A stretch of 64,000 bases of DNA from Rhizobium oryzihabitans (GTDB lineage Bacteria > Pseudomonadota > Alphaproteobacteria > Rhizobiales > Rhizobiaceae), in the NCBI RefSeq assembly GCF_010669145.1, contig NZ_CP048635.1, positions 868,001 to 932,000 of the forward strand, in the 5' to 3' direction. Shown piece by piece: positions 1 through 8,126 of this stretch. Both the position numbers and the translations under genes were made by a program. The notes below the pieces were generated by a model, which was given only the letters and a program-made list of their open reading frames with translations, was not told the origin of the DNA and ran no database searches. Numbering within the stretch: position 1 is the stretch's first letter; every line of letters starts with the position of its first letter.

Positions 1-302
1 AACCGGTTCAGCTCCTGCAGACCCTTCTGGTCGTATTTGCCATTGCGCTTGAAGGTGATGACCGCCTTCTCGCGTGTATGGATATAATACAGTTTAAGGC
101 TGCGCGTCTCGGCGAAGGCTTCCGTCGCCGAGGCACCTACGAAAGGCATGGCGGCGAGCATCAGGCAGGCAAAGGTGACAGCGCGTGCCGACAGCTTCGT
201 GCATATATCCTTGATCAAGCCGCGCGCGATCTTGGTCGACAGCGCGTTATTCCGATGCAGATATGGCAATTCGATCCCCGCCTGGAAGACAATTTCTGTC
301 AC
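1..302 (-). CDS. DUF882 (YcbK-like) exported protein, N-terminal part
   Basis: The gene runs off the left edge; about 100 N-terminal residues are present. Translation starts at a GTG (bases 302-300) directly after an in-frame TGA; GAGG lies four bases upstream, so no earlier start is possible. A cationic segment is followed by a hydrophobic stretch (VTFACLMLAAMPFVGASA), i.e. a signal peptide with probable cleavage near AFA/ET. The mature part opens with RSLKLYYIHTREKA and FKRNGKYDQKGLQELNR, which matches the start of the DUF882 family. These are periplasmic proteins related to M15 zinc peptidases and are thought to act on peptidoglycan; the metal-binding residues would lie outside the window, so activity cannot be judged. 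Transcribed away from the response regulator upstream, 176 bases apart and on the same strand. Confidence 0.75.
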   Translation of the reverse strand, partial: MTEIVFQAGIELPYLHRNNALSTKIARGLIKDICTKLSARAVTFACLMLAAMPFVGASATEAFAETRSLKLYYIHTREKAVITFKRNGKYDQKGLQELNR

Positions 303-478
303 ATTGCCTCAAATGAACGTCAAATACGGTGACACGATGGCAAAATTGCCACACACATGCAACCTTCCTCTACATAGTGAATCAGCCACTAACAAGAGGT
401 TTATAGACGGTAAGCGGATATCCTTGCTCAGAAGTTAACGAATCTCACGATCTGCCGGGGAATATGCCATTTGCGGCA

Positions 479-2023
479 TCAGGCGGCATCTCGAAGCGGA
501 TCATCGGGATCGATGCCATAATCCTTCAGTTTTCGATAAAGCGTCGATCGCCCTATGCCGAGTTTCCGTGCGACCTGGCTCATCTGCCCGCGATAGAAAC
601 GAAGGGCGAAGCGGATAAGCTCTTCCTCGATCTCCGCGAGTTTTCGGATATTGCCCGAATCGTCCATGCTGGAGATCAGGTTGCCTCCGCGGTAGATGGT
701 CGTCGAAATATCCGCCGTATCCTCAAGAACGGCGTTAGTTTCGGCCAATGGCGGCGGCGGTGAATAGGCCGCGAGTTTCAGCGACGATCCAGACGGCGAC
801 CGGATGGAATCTCCCGCATCATCCCCCGTTGCAAATTCCGGCAGTTGCAGCGCGATCTGCGGAAAATCGGAATCCGCCAGTTCCTCGCCCTGCGACAGCA
901 CGACAGCGCGGAAAACGGCGTTTTCAAGCTGGCGGATATTGCCCGGCCAATCATAAGCCGTCAGCAGCGCCAGGGCGCTGGCGTCAAGGCCAACCGGATT
1001 GGGCAATTTCTGCTCCGCCGAAAAACGCTCGGCGAAAACCCGCGCCAGATGGGGAATATCCTCCTTGCGGCGGCGCAGCGCCGGAATGGTGATCGGGAAG
1101 ACGTTGAGGCGATAATAGAGATCCTCGCGGAAACGGCCTTCCTTCACCTCTTCGATAAGGTTCTTGTTGGTGGCGGAAATCAGCCGGACGTTGACCTTCT
1201 GGACCCGCGCGGAGCCGACGGTCTCGATTTCGCCCTGCTGAACCGCTCGCAGCAGCTTGACCTGAACGTCCAGCGGCAGATCGCCGATTTCATCAAGGAA
1301 CAGCGTTCCGCCATCCGCCTCCATGAATTTGCCGACATGTTTTTCCGTGGCACCCGTGAAAGCGCCCTTCTCGTGGCCGAAGAGAATGCTTTCGACCAGA
1401 TTGTGCGGGATAGCACCACAATTGACGGTGATGAATGGCTTGTTCGACCGGTCACCGGCCGACTGGATGGCGCGCGCGACCATTTCCTTGCCAACACCGG
1501 ATTCACCTTCCAACACCACGGGAATGCTGGACTGGGCGGCGCGTTGTGCGAGCTCGATGACCCTTAGCATTGCGGGGCTTGCGGAAACGATATCGGTAAA
1601 ATTCACTGCATTGCTCCGTCCGCGCCTGCCCGTGCGGGCCTTTGCCTCTCTCCTGTCGAGTTTGAGAGCATTGGAGATGGCGGCGCCGATCCTTTCCGGC
1701 GAGACCGGCTTGACGACGAAATCGAAGGCGCCGGCGCGCATGGCGTGCACGACAGTGTCGATGCCGCCCTGTCCCGTCTGGACAATGACGGGAACATCGG
1801 TACCAAGTTCACCCACGGCTTTCAAAAAGGTCAGGCCGTCCATTTCCGGCATCATAAGGTCGAGGACAACAACATTGATCTCGCCGCTATATTGCTTGAG
1901 CAGCTCCAGCCCCGCTTTGCCGTTTTCGGCAAGCAAGGCGAGATGCCCATAACGTTCCACCGCGTTTTTGAGCAGGCGGCGCTGGACAGGATCATCGTCT
2001 ATCACGAGAACATGCGCGGTCAT
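479..2023 (-). CDS. NtrC-type sigma-54-dependent response regulator
   Basis: A 514-residue three-domain activator. The receiver domain (about 1-120) has the acidic cluster DDD at 9-11, phospho-acceptor Asp55 in VVVLDLMMPEMDG and Lys105. The AAA+ domain (about 145-380) has Walker A GESGVGKE at 173-180, the sigma-54 contact loop GAFTGA at 220-225 and Walker B GTLFLDEIG at 239-247. A Fis-type helix-turn-helix (RKLGIGRSTLYRKLKDYG) ends the protein. It should open promoters bound by RpoN holoenzyme once phosphorylated. The linker between AAA+ and the helix-turn-helix is unusually long (about 80 residues) and contains a run of prolines. No histidine kinase gene is adjacent, so the partner is unknown. 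It is divergent from the peptidase gene at 2194. Which NtrC-family subgroup it belongs to cannot be told from the sequence alone. Confidence 0.93.
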   Translation of the reverse strand: MTAHVLVIDDDPVQRRLLKNAVERYGHLALLAENGKAGLELLKQYSGEINVVVLDLMMPEMDGLTFLKAVGELGTDVPVIVQTGQGGIDTVVHAMRAGAFDFVVKPVSPERIGAAISNALKLDRREAKARTGRRGRSNAVNFTDIVSASPAMLRVIELAQRAAQSSIPVVLEGESGVGKEMVARAIQSAGDRSNKPFITVNCGAIPHNLVESILFGHEKGAFTGATEKHVGKFMEADGGTLFLDEIGDLPLDVQVKLLRAVQQGEIETVGSARVQKVNVRLISATNKNLIEEVKEGRFREDLYYRLNVFPITIPALRRRKEDIPHLARVFAERFSAEQKLPNPVGLDASALALLTAYDWPGNIRQLENAVFRAVVLSQGEELADSDFPQIALQLPEFATGDDAGDSIRSPSGSSLKLAAYSPPPPLAETNAVLEDTADISTTIYRGGNLISSMDDSGNIRKLAEIEEELIRFALRFYRGQMSQVARKLGIGRSTLYRKLKDYGIDPDDPLRDAA

Positions 2024-2193
2024 TTTTGGCTCCGGTTTCCGGTTTATGGACCTGCGTCATGCGGTCCCTTATGCCGCACTCTGGCACAGGAGACTTGAAC
2101 ATCCAGTTTTGAGATTTGCTTGCATTTTATCCATTGCTACGGGAAACAAAGGCCCCATATGCTTCGAAAAGCATAACCAGAAGGATACGTCCG

Positions 2194-4044
2194 ATGACCC
2201 TTAATCGCTCCATTCCGCAACCCGTCTTTTCCCTTGCGGAAACCTCCGGTCCCGTGCTTGGCGACCTACCCGGCTGGAAGCTTTCGGATCTCTATCCGTC
2301 TGGCGATTCGCCGGAATATAAGGGTGATATCGAGAAGGCGGCGGCGATGGCGACGGCTTTCGAGGATAAATGGAAGGGCAAGCTTGAGACCGCCACAAAG
2401 GCGACAGGCGCCAACGGCATTGGCGCTGCCCTCAAGGAGTACGAAGCGCTGGACGATCTTATCGGCCGCATCGGCTCCTTTGCCGGACTCACTTATTTTT
2501 CCGATACGTCGAACCCGGCAAACGGCAAGCTTTACGGCGATGCCCAGGCGAAACTGACGGATATTTCCGCCCATCTCCTGTTCTTTACGCTAGAACTCAA
2601 CCGCATCGACGACGCCGTGATGGACGCCTGCATGGCAAACGATGCCCTGGCCGGCCACTACAGGCCCTGGCTGGTGGATTTGCGCAAGGACAAGCCGCAC
2701 CAGCTTGACGATCAGCTAGAACAGCTGTTCCTTGAAAAATCGATGACCAGCGCGAGCGCCTTCAACCGTCTGTTCGACGAGACGATGGCCGATCTGCGTT
2801 TTGATATTGACGGCGCAAGCCTTCCGCTGGAAGTGACGCTCAACATGCTCCAGGAGCCGGATCCGGAAACCCGCAGGAAGGCGGCGGAAGCGCTGAGCGC
2901 CACCTTCAAGGAGAATCTGCGGGTCTTCACCCTCATCACCAACACGCTCGCCAAGGACAAGGATATTTCCGACCGCTGGCGCAAATTCGAAGACATTGCC
3001 GACAGCCGCCATCTGGCGAACCGCGTCGAGCGCGAGGTCGTTGATGCGCTGGCTGCCGCCGTCAAAAACGCCTATCCGCGCCTTTCGCATCGCTATTACG
3101 CCATGAAGGCGAAATGGCTCGGCATGGAGCAGATGAACTACTGGGACCGCAACGCGCCGCTTCCCGATACGTCCAATACGATTATTCCATGGGATGAGGC
3201 GAAGGATACGGTGCTTTCCGCCTATGGCGATTTCGCCCCTGAGATGGCCGATATCGCCCGCCGTTTCTTCGATGAGGAATGGATCGACGCCCCCGCCCGC
3301 CCCGGCAAGGCGCCAGGTGCATTCGCACACCCCACCGTGCCATCGGCCCACCCTTACGTTCTGGTCAACTATCTCGGCAAACCGCGTGATGTGATGACGC
3401 TCGCCCACGAGCTTGGTCATGGCGTGCATCAGGTGCTGGCCGGCGGTCAGGGCGCGCTGATGTGCGCCACACCGCTGACACTTGCCGAAACGGCCTCCGT
3501 CTTTGGTGAAATGCTGACCTTCCGCAAGCTGCTCGACGACACCAAGGATGTGAGAGAGCGCAAGGCCATGCTCGCCCGCAAGGTCGAGGACATGATCAAT
3601 ACGGTCGTGCGCCAGATCGCGTTTTATGAATTCGAACGCAAGCTGCACACCGCCCGTAAACAGGGCGAGTTGACCTCCGAACAGATCGGTGAATTGTGGC
3701 TTTCCGTTCAGGCCGAAAGCCTCGGCCCGGCGATCCGGATTTCCGAGGGTTATGAGACATGGTGGACCTATATCCCCCATTTCATCCATTCACCCTTCTA
3801 TGTTTATGCCTATGCCTTCGGTGATTGCCTGGTGAACTCGCTGTATGCGGTCTACCAGAAAGCCGAGACCGGCTTTCAGGATAAATATTTCGAACTTTTG
3901 AAAGCGGGCGGCACCAAGCACCATTCCGAGCTTTTGAAGCCCTTCGGTCTTGATGCGACCGATCCTTCCTTCTGGGACAAGGGCCTTTCGATGATCGAGG
4001 GGCTGATCGACGAGCTGGAAGCGCTGGATAACAAACAGGCTTAA
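2194..4044 (+). CDS. pepF: M3 family oligoendopeptidase (PepF type)
   Basis: A cytoplasmic zinc metallopeptidase that cuts short peptides. The 616-residue protein has the M3 signature HELGHGVH with zinc ligands His405 and His409 and catalytic Glu406; a third ligand is expected in the downstream segment TLAETASVFGEML. The size fits the PepF/M3B branch (about 600 residues). The ATG at 2194 is preferred over a TTG 78 bases upstream because AGAAGGA lies about eight bases before it and the extra residues do not resemble the family. It is divergent from the sigma-54 regulator and is followed by a class IV aminotransferase on the same strand. No signal peptide is visible. Confidence 0.93.
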   Translation: MTLNRSIPQPVFSLAETSGPVLGDLPGWKLSDLYPSGDSPEYKGDIEKAAAMATAFEDKWKGKLETATKATGANGIGAALKEYEALDDLIGRIGSFAGLTYFSDTSNPANGKLYGDAQAKLTDISAHLLFFTLELNRIDDAVMDACMANDALAGHYRPWLVDLRKDKPHQLDDQLEQLFLEKSMTSASAFNRLFDETMADLRFDIDGASLPLEVTLNMLQEPDPETRRKAAEALSATFKENLRVFTLITNTLAKDKDISDRWRKFEDIADSRHLANRVEREVVDALAAAVKNAYPRLSHRYYAMKAKWLGMEQMNYWDRNAPLPDTSNTIIPWDEAKDTVLSAYGDFAPEMADIARRFFDEEWIDAPARPGKAPGAFAHPTVPSAHPYVLVNYLGKPRDVMTLAHELGHGVHQVLAGGQGALMCATPLTLAETASVFGEMLTFRKLLDDTKDVRERKAMLARKVEDMINTVVRQIAFYEFERKLHTARKQGELTSEQIGELWLSVQAESLGPAIRISEGYETWWTYIPHFIHSPFYVYAYAFGDCLVNSLYAVYQKAETGFQDKYFELLKAGGTKHHSELLKPFGLDATDPSFWDKGLSMIEGLIDELEALDNKQA

Positions 4045-4143
4045 CCTCGCCAGCCGGCAAGGCTATCCTATTTCGGACAAGCTTTGCCGGTTGATATCGC
4101 CGGTATGGACACCAATGAAGACTGCAGGCGACGAGCAAAGGCA

Positions 4144-4779
4144 ATGAAACGCAAACCCGCCGATCTGACCTTGAGGGAAACGCTGCGCTGGGAGCCGCAA
4201 TCGGGCTTTCAGCGCATTGACCAGCATATGCGCCGGCTGTTGCGCTCCGCCGATGCGTTGGGTTTTCGCGCACCCCTCAATGCGGTCCAGACCCTGGAAA
4301 AGACGGTGGGCGGCGAAAACCCGCTCTGCGTAAAGCTTGTCATGAACTACAAGGGTGAGCTGGATATTGAAACGGCCGCCTTTCGGCCGTTGCAGGAGGA
4401 TACCGTCTGGCGCGTCCGCATTGCCACCCAAACCACCCTTGATTCCGCCGATACCTTCTATCGCCACAAGTCGTCGCGCCGGGAGCCCTATGATGCTGCC
4501 CGCGCCGAATTCTCAGCCGCAGATGCGGATGAGGTTCTGCTTCTCAACGAGCGCGGCGAGTTGTGCGAGGGATCCTCGACCAGCATCTTCGTCGAAATGC
4601 CTGATGGGCAATTGCTGACGCCCCCACTCGACAGTGGCATTCTTCCGGGCGTCCTGCGCGCCGATCTTATCCGTGAACGCAAGGCGCGCGGGCAGGCCCT
4701 GAAGCCGGAAGATATTGCCGGGGGGCGGTTGTTCGTGGGTAATTCGCTGCATGGCTTGATTGCGGCGGAACTGGTCTAA
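4144..4779 (+). CDS. aminotransferase class IV family protein (PabC-like)
   Basis: A fold-type IV PLP enzyme of about 211 residues. The opening LRETLRWEPQSGFQRIDQH and the middle segment FYRHKSSRREPYDAAR (with the likely PLP lysine in HKSS) match the short alphaproteobacterial branch of the 4-amino-4-deoxychorismate lyase/branched-chain aminotransferase family. The cofactor-phosphate region GELCEGSSTSIFV and the later GILPGVLR are also typical. The usual assigned role in this branch is aminodeoxychorismate lyase for folate synthesis, but this is inference; D-amino acid or branched-chain transamination is possible. The start is uncertain: ATG at 4144 fits family length and has AAAGG just upstream, while ATGs at 4105 and 4084 are in frame. 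The stop overlaps the convergent cyclase gene by four bases. Confidence 0.8.
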   Translation: MKRKPADLTLRETLRWEPQSGFQRIDQHMRRLLRSADALGFRAPLNAVQTLEKTVGGENPLCVKLVMNYKGELDIETAAFRPLQEDTVWRVRIATQTTLDSADTFYRHKSSRREPYDAARAEFSAADADEVLLLNERGELCEGSSTSIFVEMPDGQLLTPPLDSGILPGVLRADLIRERKARGQALKPEDIAGGRLFVGNSLHGLIAAELV

Positions 4780-5684
4780 ACCGTCACCGCCAGAAGCCGG
4801 TCCCGGCCTTTCTCCTTGGCCGCATAAAGGGCCTTGTCGGCACGCATGAAAACCTCGTCAGCGCTTTCCGCCATGCGATAGGCGGTCATGCCGGCCGAGC
4901 AACTGTAGGAAAAATCCGGGAAATCGGGCAGGGGTCTGGAAAGACGCACCCTTTGCAGCAGTCGTTCGACAATCTCCCCGCTTTCGGCAACGGAGCTGCG
5001 CGGCAGGATGAGCATGAATTCCTCACCGCCGATCCTGCCGAAACAGTCCACCCGGCGCACGACGGAATGGGCGATGCCGACAAAATCGCGCAGAACCGCA
5101 TCGCCGCATTTGTGGCCGAAACGATCATTGATCTGCTTGAAAAAATCGATATCGAGCGTGCAAAGGCAAAAGGGCGCTTCAAGACCTCTGCCGACCCGTT
5201 CCACCTGCAGGGCCAGTTTCGCGAAAACGAAACGACGGTTGGCCGTTCCCGTCAATTCGTCAGTCTGCGAGGCGCGCACCGCCAGATCGCGGTCCTGTCG
5301 CAGGGCTCTGTAGCCCTGGCGCAATTCGGTGACGTCGCTTGCGACACAGAGCATCCAGCCATCCTGCTGCACCGTCTCCGTCATCCAGAACCAGCGGCCG
5401 TCATACATGTCCATCTCGAAGGCACGATAAGGCAGCTTGCCGCGCCGGGACTGCGCCGACATGAGCCATCCCTCGAAATCGCTGTTTCTTATGACGACGC
5501 CGGTGCGCAGGCGATGGTTCAGCCGCATGATATCCGCCCAGGTCGGGAAATCTCCGGCAGCAAGCTGAAAGCTTTCCCGAAACGACGGGTTGGCGTGCCG
5601 CAACCGGTCCCCGGAATCATAGAGAGCGATCAGAACGGGGGTGGCACTCTGAAGCGCTGCAACACGCTCGATAAGACTATCCAA
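4776..5684 (-). CDS. PAS-GGDEF diguanylate cyclase
   Basis: Predicted to make cyclic di-GMP from two GTP. The 302-residue soluble protein has an N-terminal PAS-like sensor (about 10-125) and a C-terminal GGDEF domain (about 140-300). The active-site motif is GGEEF in GRIGGEEFMLILPR, an accepted active variant. Five residues before it stands RRVD, the RxxD inhibitory site, so product inhibition is likely. There are no membrane segments. Translation starts at TTG (5684-5682): AGGAGAG is about eight bases upstream and no better ATG or GTG exists nearby. The gene is convergent with the aminotransferase gene and overlaps its stop by four bases. Confidence 0.92.
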   Translation of the reverse strand: MDSLIERVAALQSATPVLIALYDSGDRLRHANPSFRESFQLAAGDFPTWADIMRLNHRLRTGVVIRNSDFEGWLMSAQSRRGKLPYRAFEMDMYDGRWFWMTETVQQDGWMLCVASDVTELRQGYRALRQDRDLAVRASQTDELTGTANRRFVFAKLALQVERVGRGLEAPFCLCTLDIDFFKQINDRFGHKCGDAVLRDFVGIAHSVVRRVDCFGRIGGEEFMLILPRSSVAESGEIVERLLQRVRLSRPLPDFPDFSYSCSAGMTAYRMAESADEVFMRADKALYAAKEKGRDRLLAVTV

Positions 5685-5942
5685 CAGGCAACTCTCCTGT
5701 GATGGCGAAAATTTCCCCCGTCGTCATCCGGCCAAAGCCCCAAGCCTTTGGACATATACACGAAAAGAAGAACATAATTATAAACGCACTATCTAAAATG
5801 CGAAGAGGTAGAATGTGGTGGAAAGGGTGCGCCGGTCCATCCCGTCGTCGTCACCGTCATATGTCCGTCATCCACCTGCCCTTTATTGTGGCACGCTTTT
5901 ATGATCTAGCTTACTTATTGGCTGAAAAAGGAAAATTGACGA

Positions 5943-7388
5943 ATGACGGACGCAAACCATCCGATTTACGGCGATATTGACGGCCCCATCATCATGATCG
6001 GCTTCGGCTCCATCGGGCGCGGTACTCTTCCGTTGATCGAACGTCATTTCAATTTCGACAGGACCCGTCTCGTCGTCATCGATCCGCGCGAGGATATCGC
6101 GGCGTTTCTGGCTGAGAGAAACATTCATCACATCCGCAAACATCTGACCAAGGAAAACTATAAGGAGGTTCTCAAGCCGCTCCTCAAAGGTGTCCAGGGC
6201 CAGGGCTTTTGCGTCAATCTTTCCGTCGATGCCGCATCCGTTGATCTGATGAGGCTCTGCCGCAAACACGGCATGCTCTATATCGACACCGTGGTGGAGC
6301 CATGGCCGGGCTTTTATTTCGACGCCGACGCCGACAATGCCTCCAGAACCAATTATTCGCTGCGCGAGACCATGCTGAAGGAAAAGGCGCGCAAACCGGG
6401 CGGCACAACGGCGGTTTCCACCTGTGGCGCCAATCCGGGCATGGTGTCCTGGTTCGTGAAGCAGGCGCTGATCAATCTCGCCAGAGATACGGGCCTTAAT
6501 ATCGAAGAGCCGCAGCCGCATGACCGGGAAGCATGGGCAAAGCTCATGAAACAGCTCGGCGTCAAGGGCGTGCATGTGGCCGAGCGCGACACGCAGCGGG
6601 CAAAGGAGCCCAAGCCATTCGGGGCGTTCTGGAACACCTGGTCCGTCGAGGGTTTTATCGCCGAAGGTTTTCAGCCGGCCGAACTCGGCTGGGGGACGCA
6701 TGAAAACTGGATGCCGAAAAACGCGAAAAAGCAGAAAAAGGGCAGCAAGGCGGCGATCTATCTCGATCAACCCGGCGCCAATACCCGGGTGCGGACATGG
6801 TGTCCGGGCCAGGGCCCGCAATATGGATTTCTGGTCACCCACAATGAAGCGATCTCGATTTCCGACTATTTCACCGTCCGCAATGACGATGGCGGCGTGA
6901 TCTATCGCCCCACCTGTCATTATGCCTACCACCCTTGCAACGACGCCATTCTTTCCCTGCACGAACTCTTCGGCAATGGCGGCACGGCCCAGCCGATCCA
7001 GCATGTGCTCGGCGAGGACGAACTCGTCGACGGCGCCGACGAGCTGGGTGTTCTTCTCTATGGCCATGACAAAAACGCCTATTGGTACGGCTCGCGGCTG
7101 ACCCTGCAGGAGGCGCGCTCACTCGCGCCCAACCAGAATGCGACCGGGCTGCAGGTCAGTTCGGCGGTGCTGGCCGGAATGGTCTGGGCAATTGAAAATC
7201 CGCAGGCCGGCATCGTCGAGGCGGATGAAATGGATTACCGCCGATGCCTTGAGGTGCAGCGCCCCTATCTTGGCCCGGTCGAGGGACATTACACGGACTG
7301 GACGCCGCTCGACAGTCGCCCCGGCCTGTTTCCCGACAATATCGACAAGTCCGATCCCTGGCAGTTCCGCAATATTCTGGTGCGCTGA
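5943..7388 (+). CDS. hss: homospermidine synthase
   Basis: Makes sym-homospermidine from two putrescine molecules (or putrescine and spermidine) with NAD+ as recycling cofactor, in the cytoplasm. The 481-residue length and the opening Rossmann motif IIMIGFGSIGRGTLP agree with bacterial homospermidine synthase of the saccharopine-dehydrogenase fold. Further family blocks seen are YIDTVVEPWPGFYFD, STCGANPGMVSWFVK and TWCPGQGPQYGFLVTHNEA. ATG at 5943 is preceded by AAGGAA about eight bases upstream. It stands alone, with no polyamine transport or decarboxylase genes beside it. Homospermidine is a characteristic polyamine of rhizobia and relatives. Confidence 0.95.
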   Translation: MTDANHPIYGDIDGPIIMIGFGSIGRGTLPLIERHFNFDRTRLVVIDPREDIAAFLAERNIHHIRKHLTKENYKEVLKPLLKGVQGQGFCVNLSVDAASVDLMRLCRKHGMLYIDTVVEPWPGFYFDADADNASRTNYSLRETMLKEKARKPGGTTAVSTCGANPGMVSWFVKQALINLARDTGLNIEEPQPHDREAWAKLMKQLGVKGVHVAERDTQRAKEPKPFGAFWNTWSVEGFIAEGFQPAELGWGTHENWMPKNAKKQKKGSKAAIYLDQPGANTRVRTWCPGQGPQYGFLVTHNEAISISDYFTVRNDDGGVIYRPTCHYAYHPCNDAILSLHELFGNGGTAQPIQHVLGEDELVDGADELGVLLYGHDKNAYWYGSRLTLQEARSLAPNQNATGLQVSSAVLAGMVWAIENPQAGIVEADEMDYRRCLEVQRPYLGPVEGHYTDWTPLDSRPGLFPDNIDKSDPWQFRNILVR

Positions 7389-7535
7389 GGGACGGAGTCT
7401 CATATTTGTCACGCCGGCGCTTTCATGCGGGACGTCAGGAACCCGGGAGAGCAAACAACGTTGCCTTGAAATAAAGAACGCTTCACGGCATGGTCGAAGC
7501 ACAAGGGTTTCATCGAATCGCAGGAGAACAGGCTC

Positions 7536-7910
7536 ATGAACTTCAAGACAAGCGCTGCTTTGCTTTCAGCCGCCATCGCGGTGTCTTCATGCGTCGCGCC
7601 GGGTCCCTCCCAGCAGACCTCGATGGCCCCCTCGCTTGCCCGCGGGCCGGCCGTCGATGGCCGCTGGATCGACCGTAACGGCATCGTATCGACATTCCAG
7701 AACGGCGCTTTCTCTACACGTTCGACCGACACCAATACGCTTCTGGCGTCCGGCACCTATGTCACCATTTCGCCGACGCTCTACGAAATCAACATGACGT
7801 CGCTGGTTCGCAATACGCAATCGCGCGTCAACTGCGCCCTTGTCTCCCCGTCACAATTGAATTGCACGACAGACACAAACAGCCAGTTCTCGCTGACGCG
7901 TCAAGGCTGA
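7536..7910 (+). CDS. omp10: outer membrane lipoprotein Omp10 family
   Basis: A 124-residue lipoprotein. The signal peptide ends in a lipobox AVSSC, so Cys19 should be lipidated. The mature protein has a [21 protein letters not shown] segment and then EINMTSLVR and [15 protein letters not shown], all of which closely resemble Brucella Omp10, an outer-membrane lipoprotein with the protease-inhibitor-like Inh/AprI fold. Two cysteines in the C-terminal half could form a disulphide. The start at 7536 follows AGGAGAA. A strong terminator follows 33 bases after the stop, so it is a single-gene unit. Confidence 0.88.
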   Translation: MNFKTSAALLSAAIAVSSCVAPGPSQQTSMAPSLARGPAVDGRWIDRNGIVSTFQNGAFSTRSTDTNTLLASGTYVTISPTLYEINMTSLVRNTQSRVNCALVSPSQLNCTTDTNSQFSLTRQG

Positions 7911-7942
7911 TAATCTTATATTTTCAAATGGATAGCATTGTG

Positions 7943-7973
7943 AAACGCACGCTTCAGGCGTGCGTTTTTCTTT
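7943..7973 (+). terminator. intrinsic terminator of omp10
   Basis: A perfect 10-bp stem (AAACGCACGC and its complement) encloses the loop TTCAG at 7953-7957 and runs into a T-rich tail. It lies 33 bases after the omp10 stop. Confidence 0.85.
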
Positions 7974-8126
7974 ATTGCGTGACTGTCATAATTTCTCTTG
8001 CGACAACTGCCGCTAAATGGAAACATCGCGCTTTGAAAGACTGACATATTTTCGGACTAGAAAATAAGCACGACCGGATGATGATCGACCGGCCGTGGCT
8101 TCCGCTTTGAACAGGAGAGAGGGACC

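Noticed and set aside
5889..5904. TGGCACG resembling the -24 box of a sigma-54 promoter before hss
   Set aside because: The -12 position reads TATG rather than TTGC at the required spacing, so it does not fit.
5883..7067. A 394-codon minus-strand frame opposite hss
   Set aside because: Antisense shadow of homospermidine synthase.
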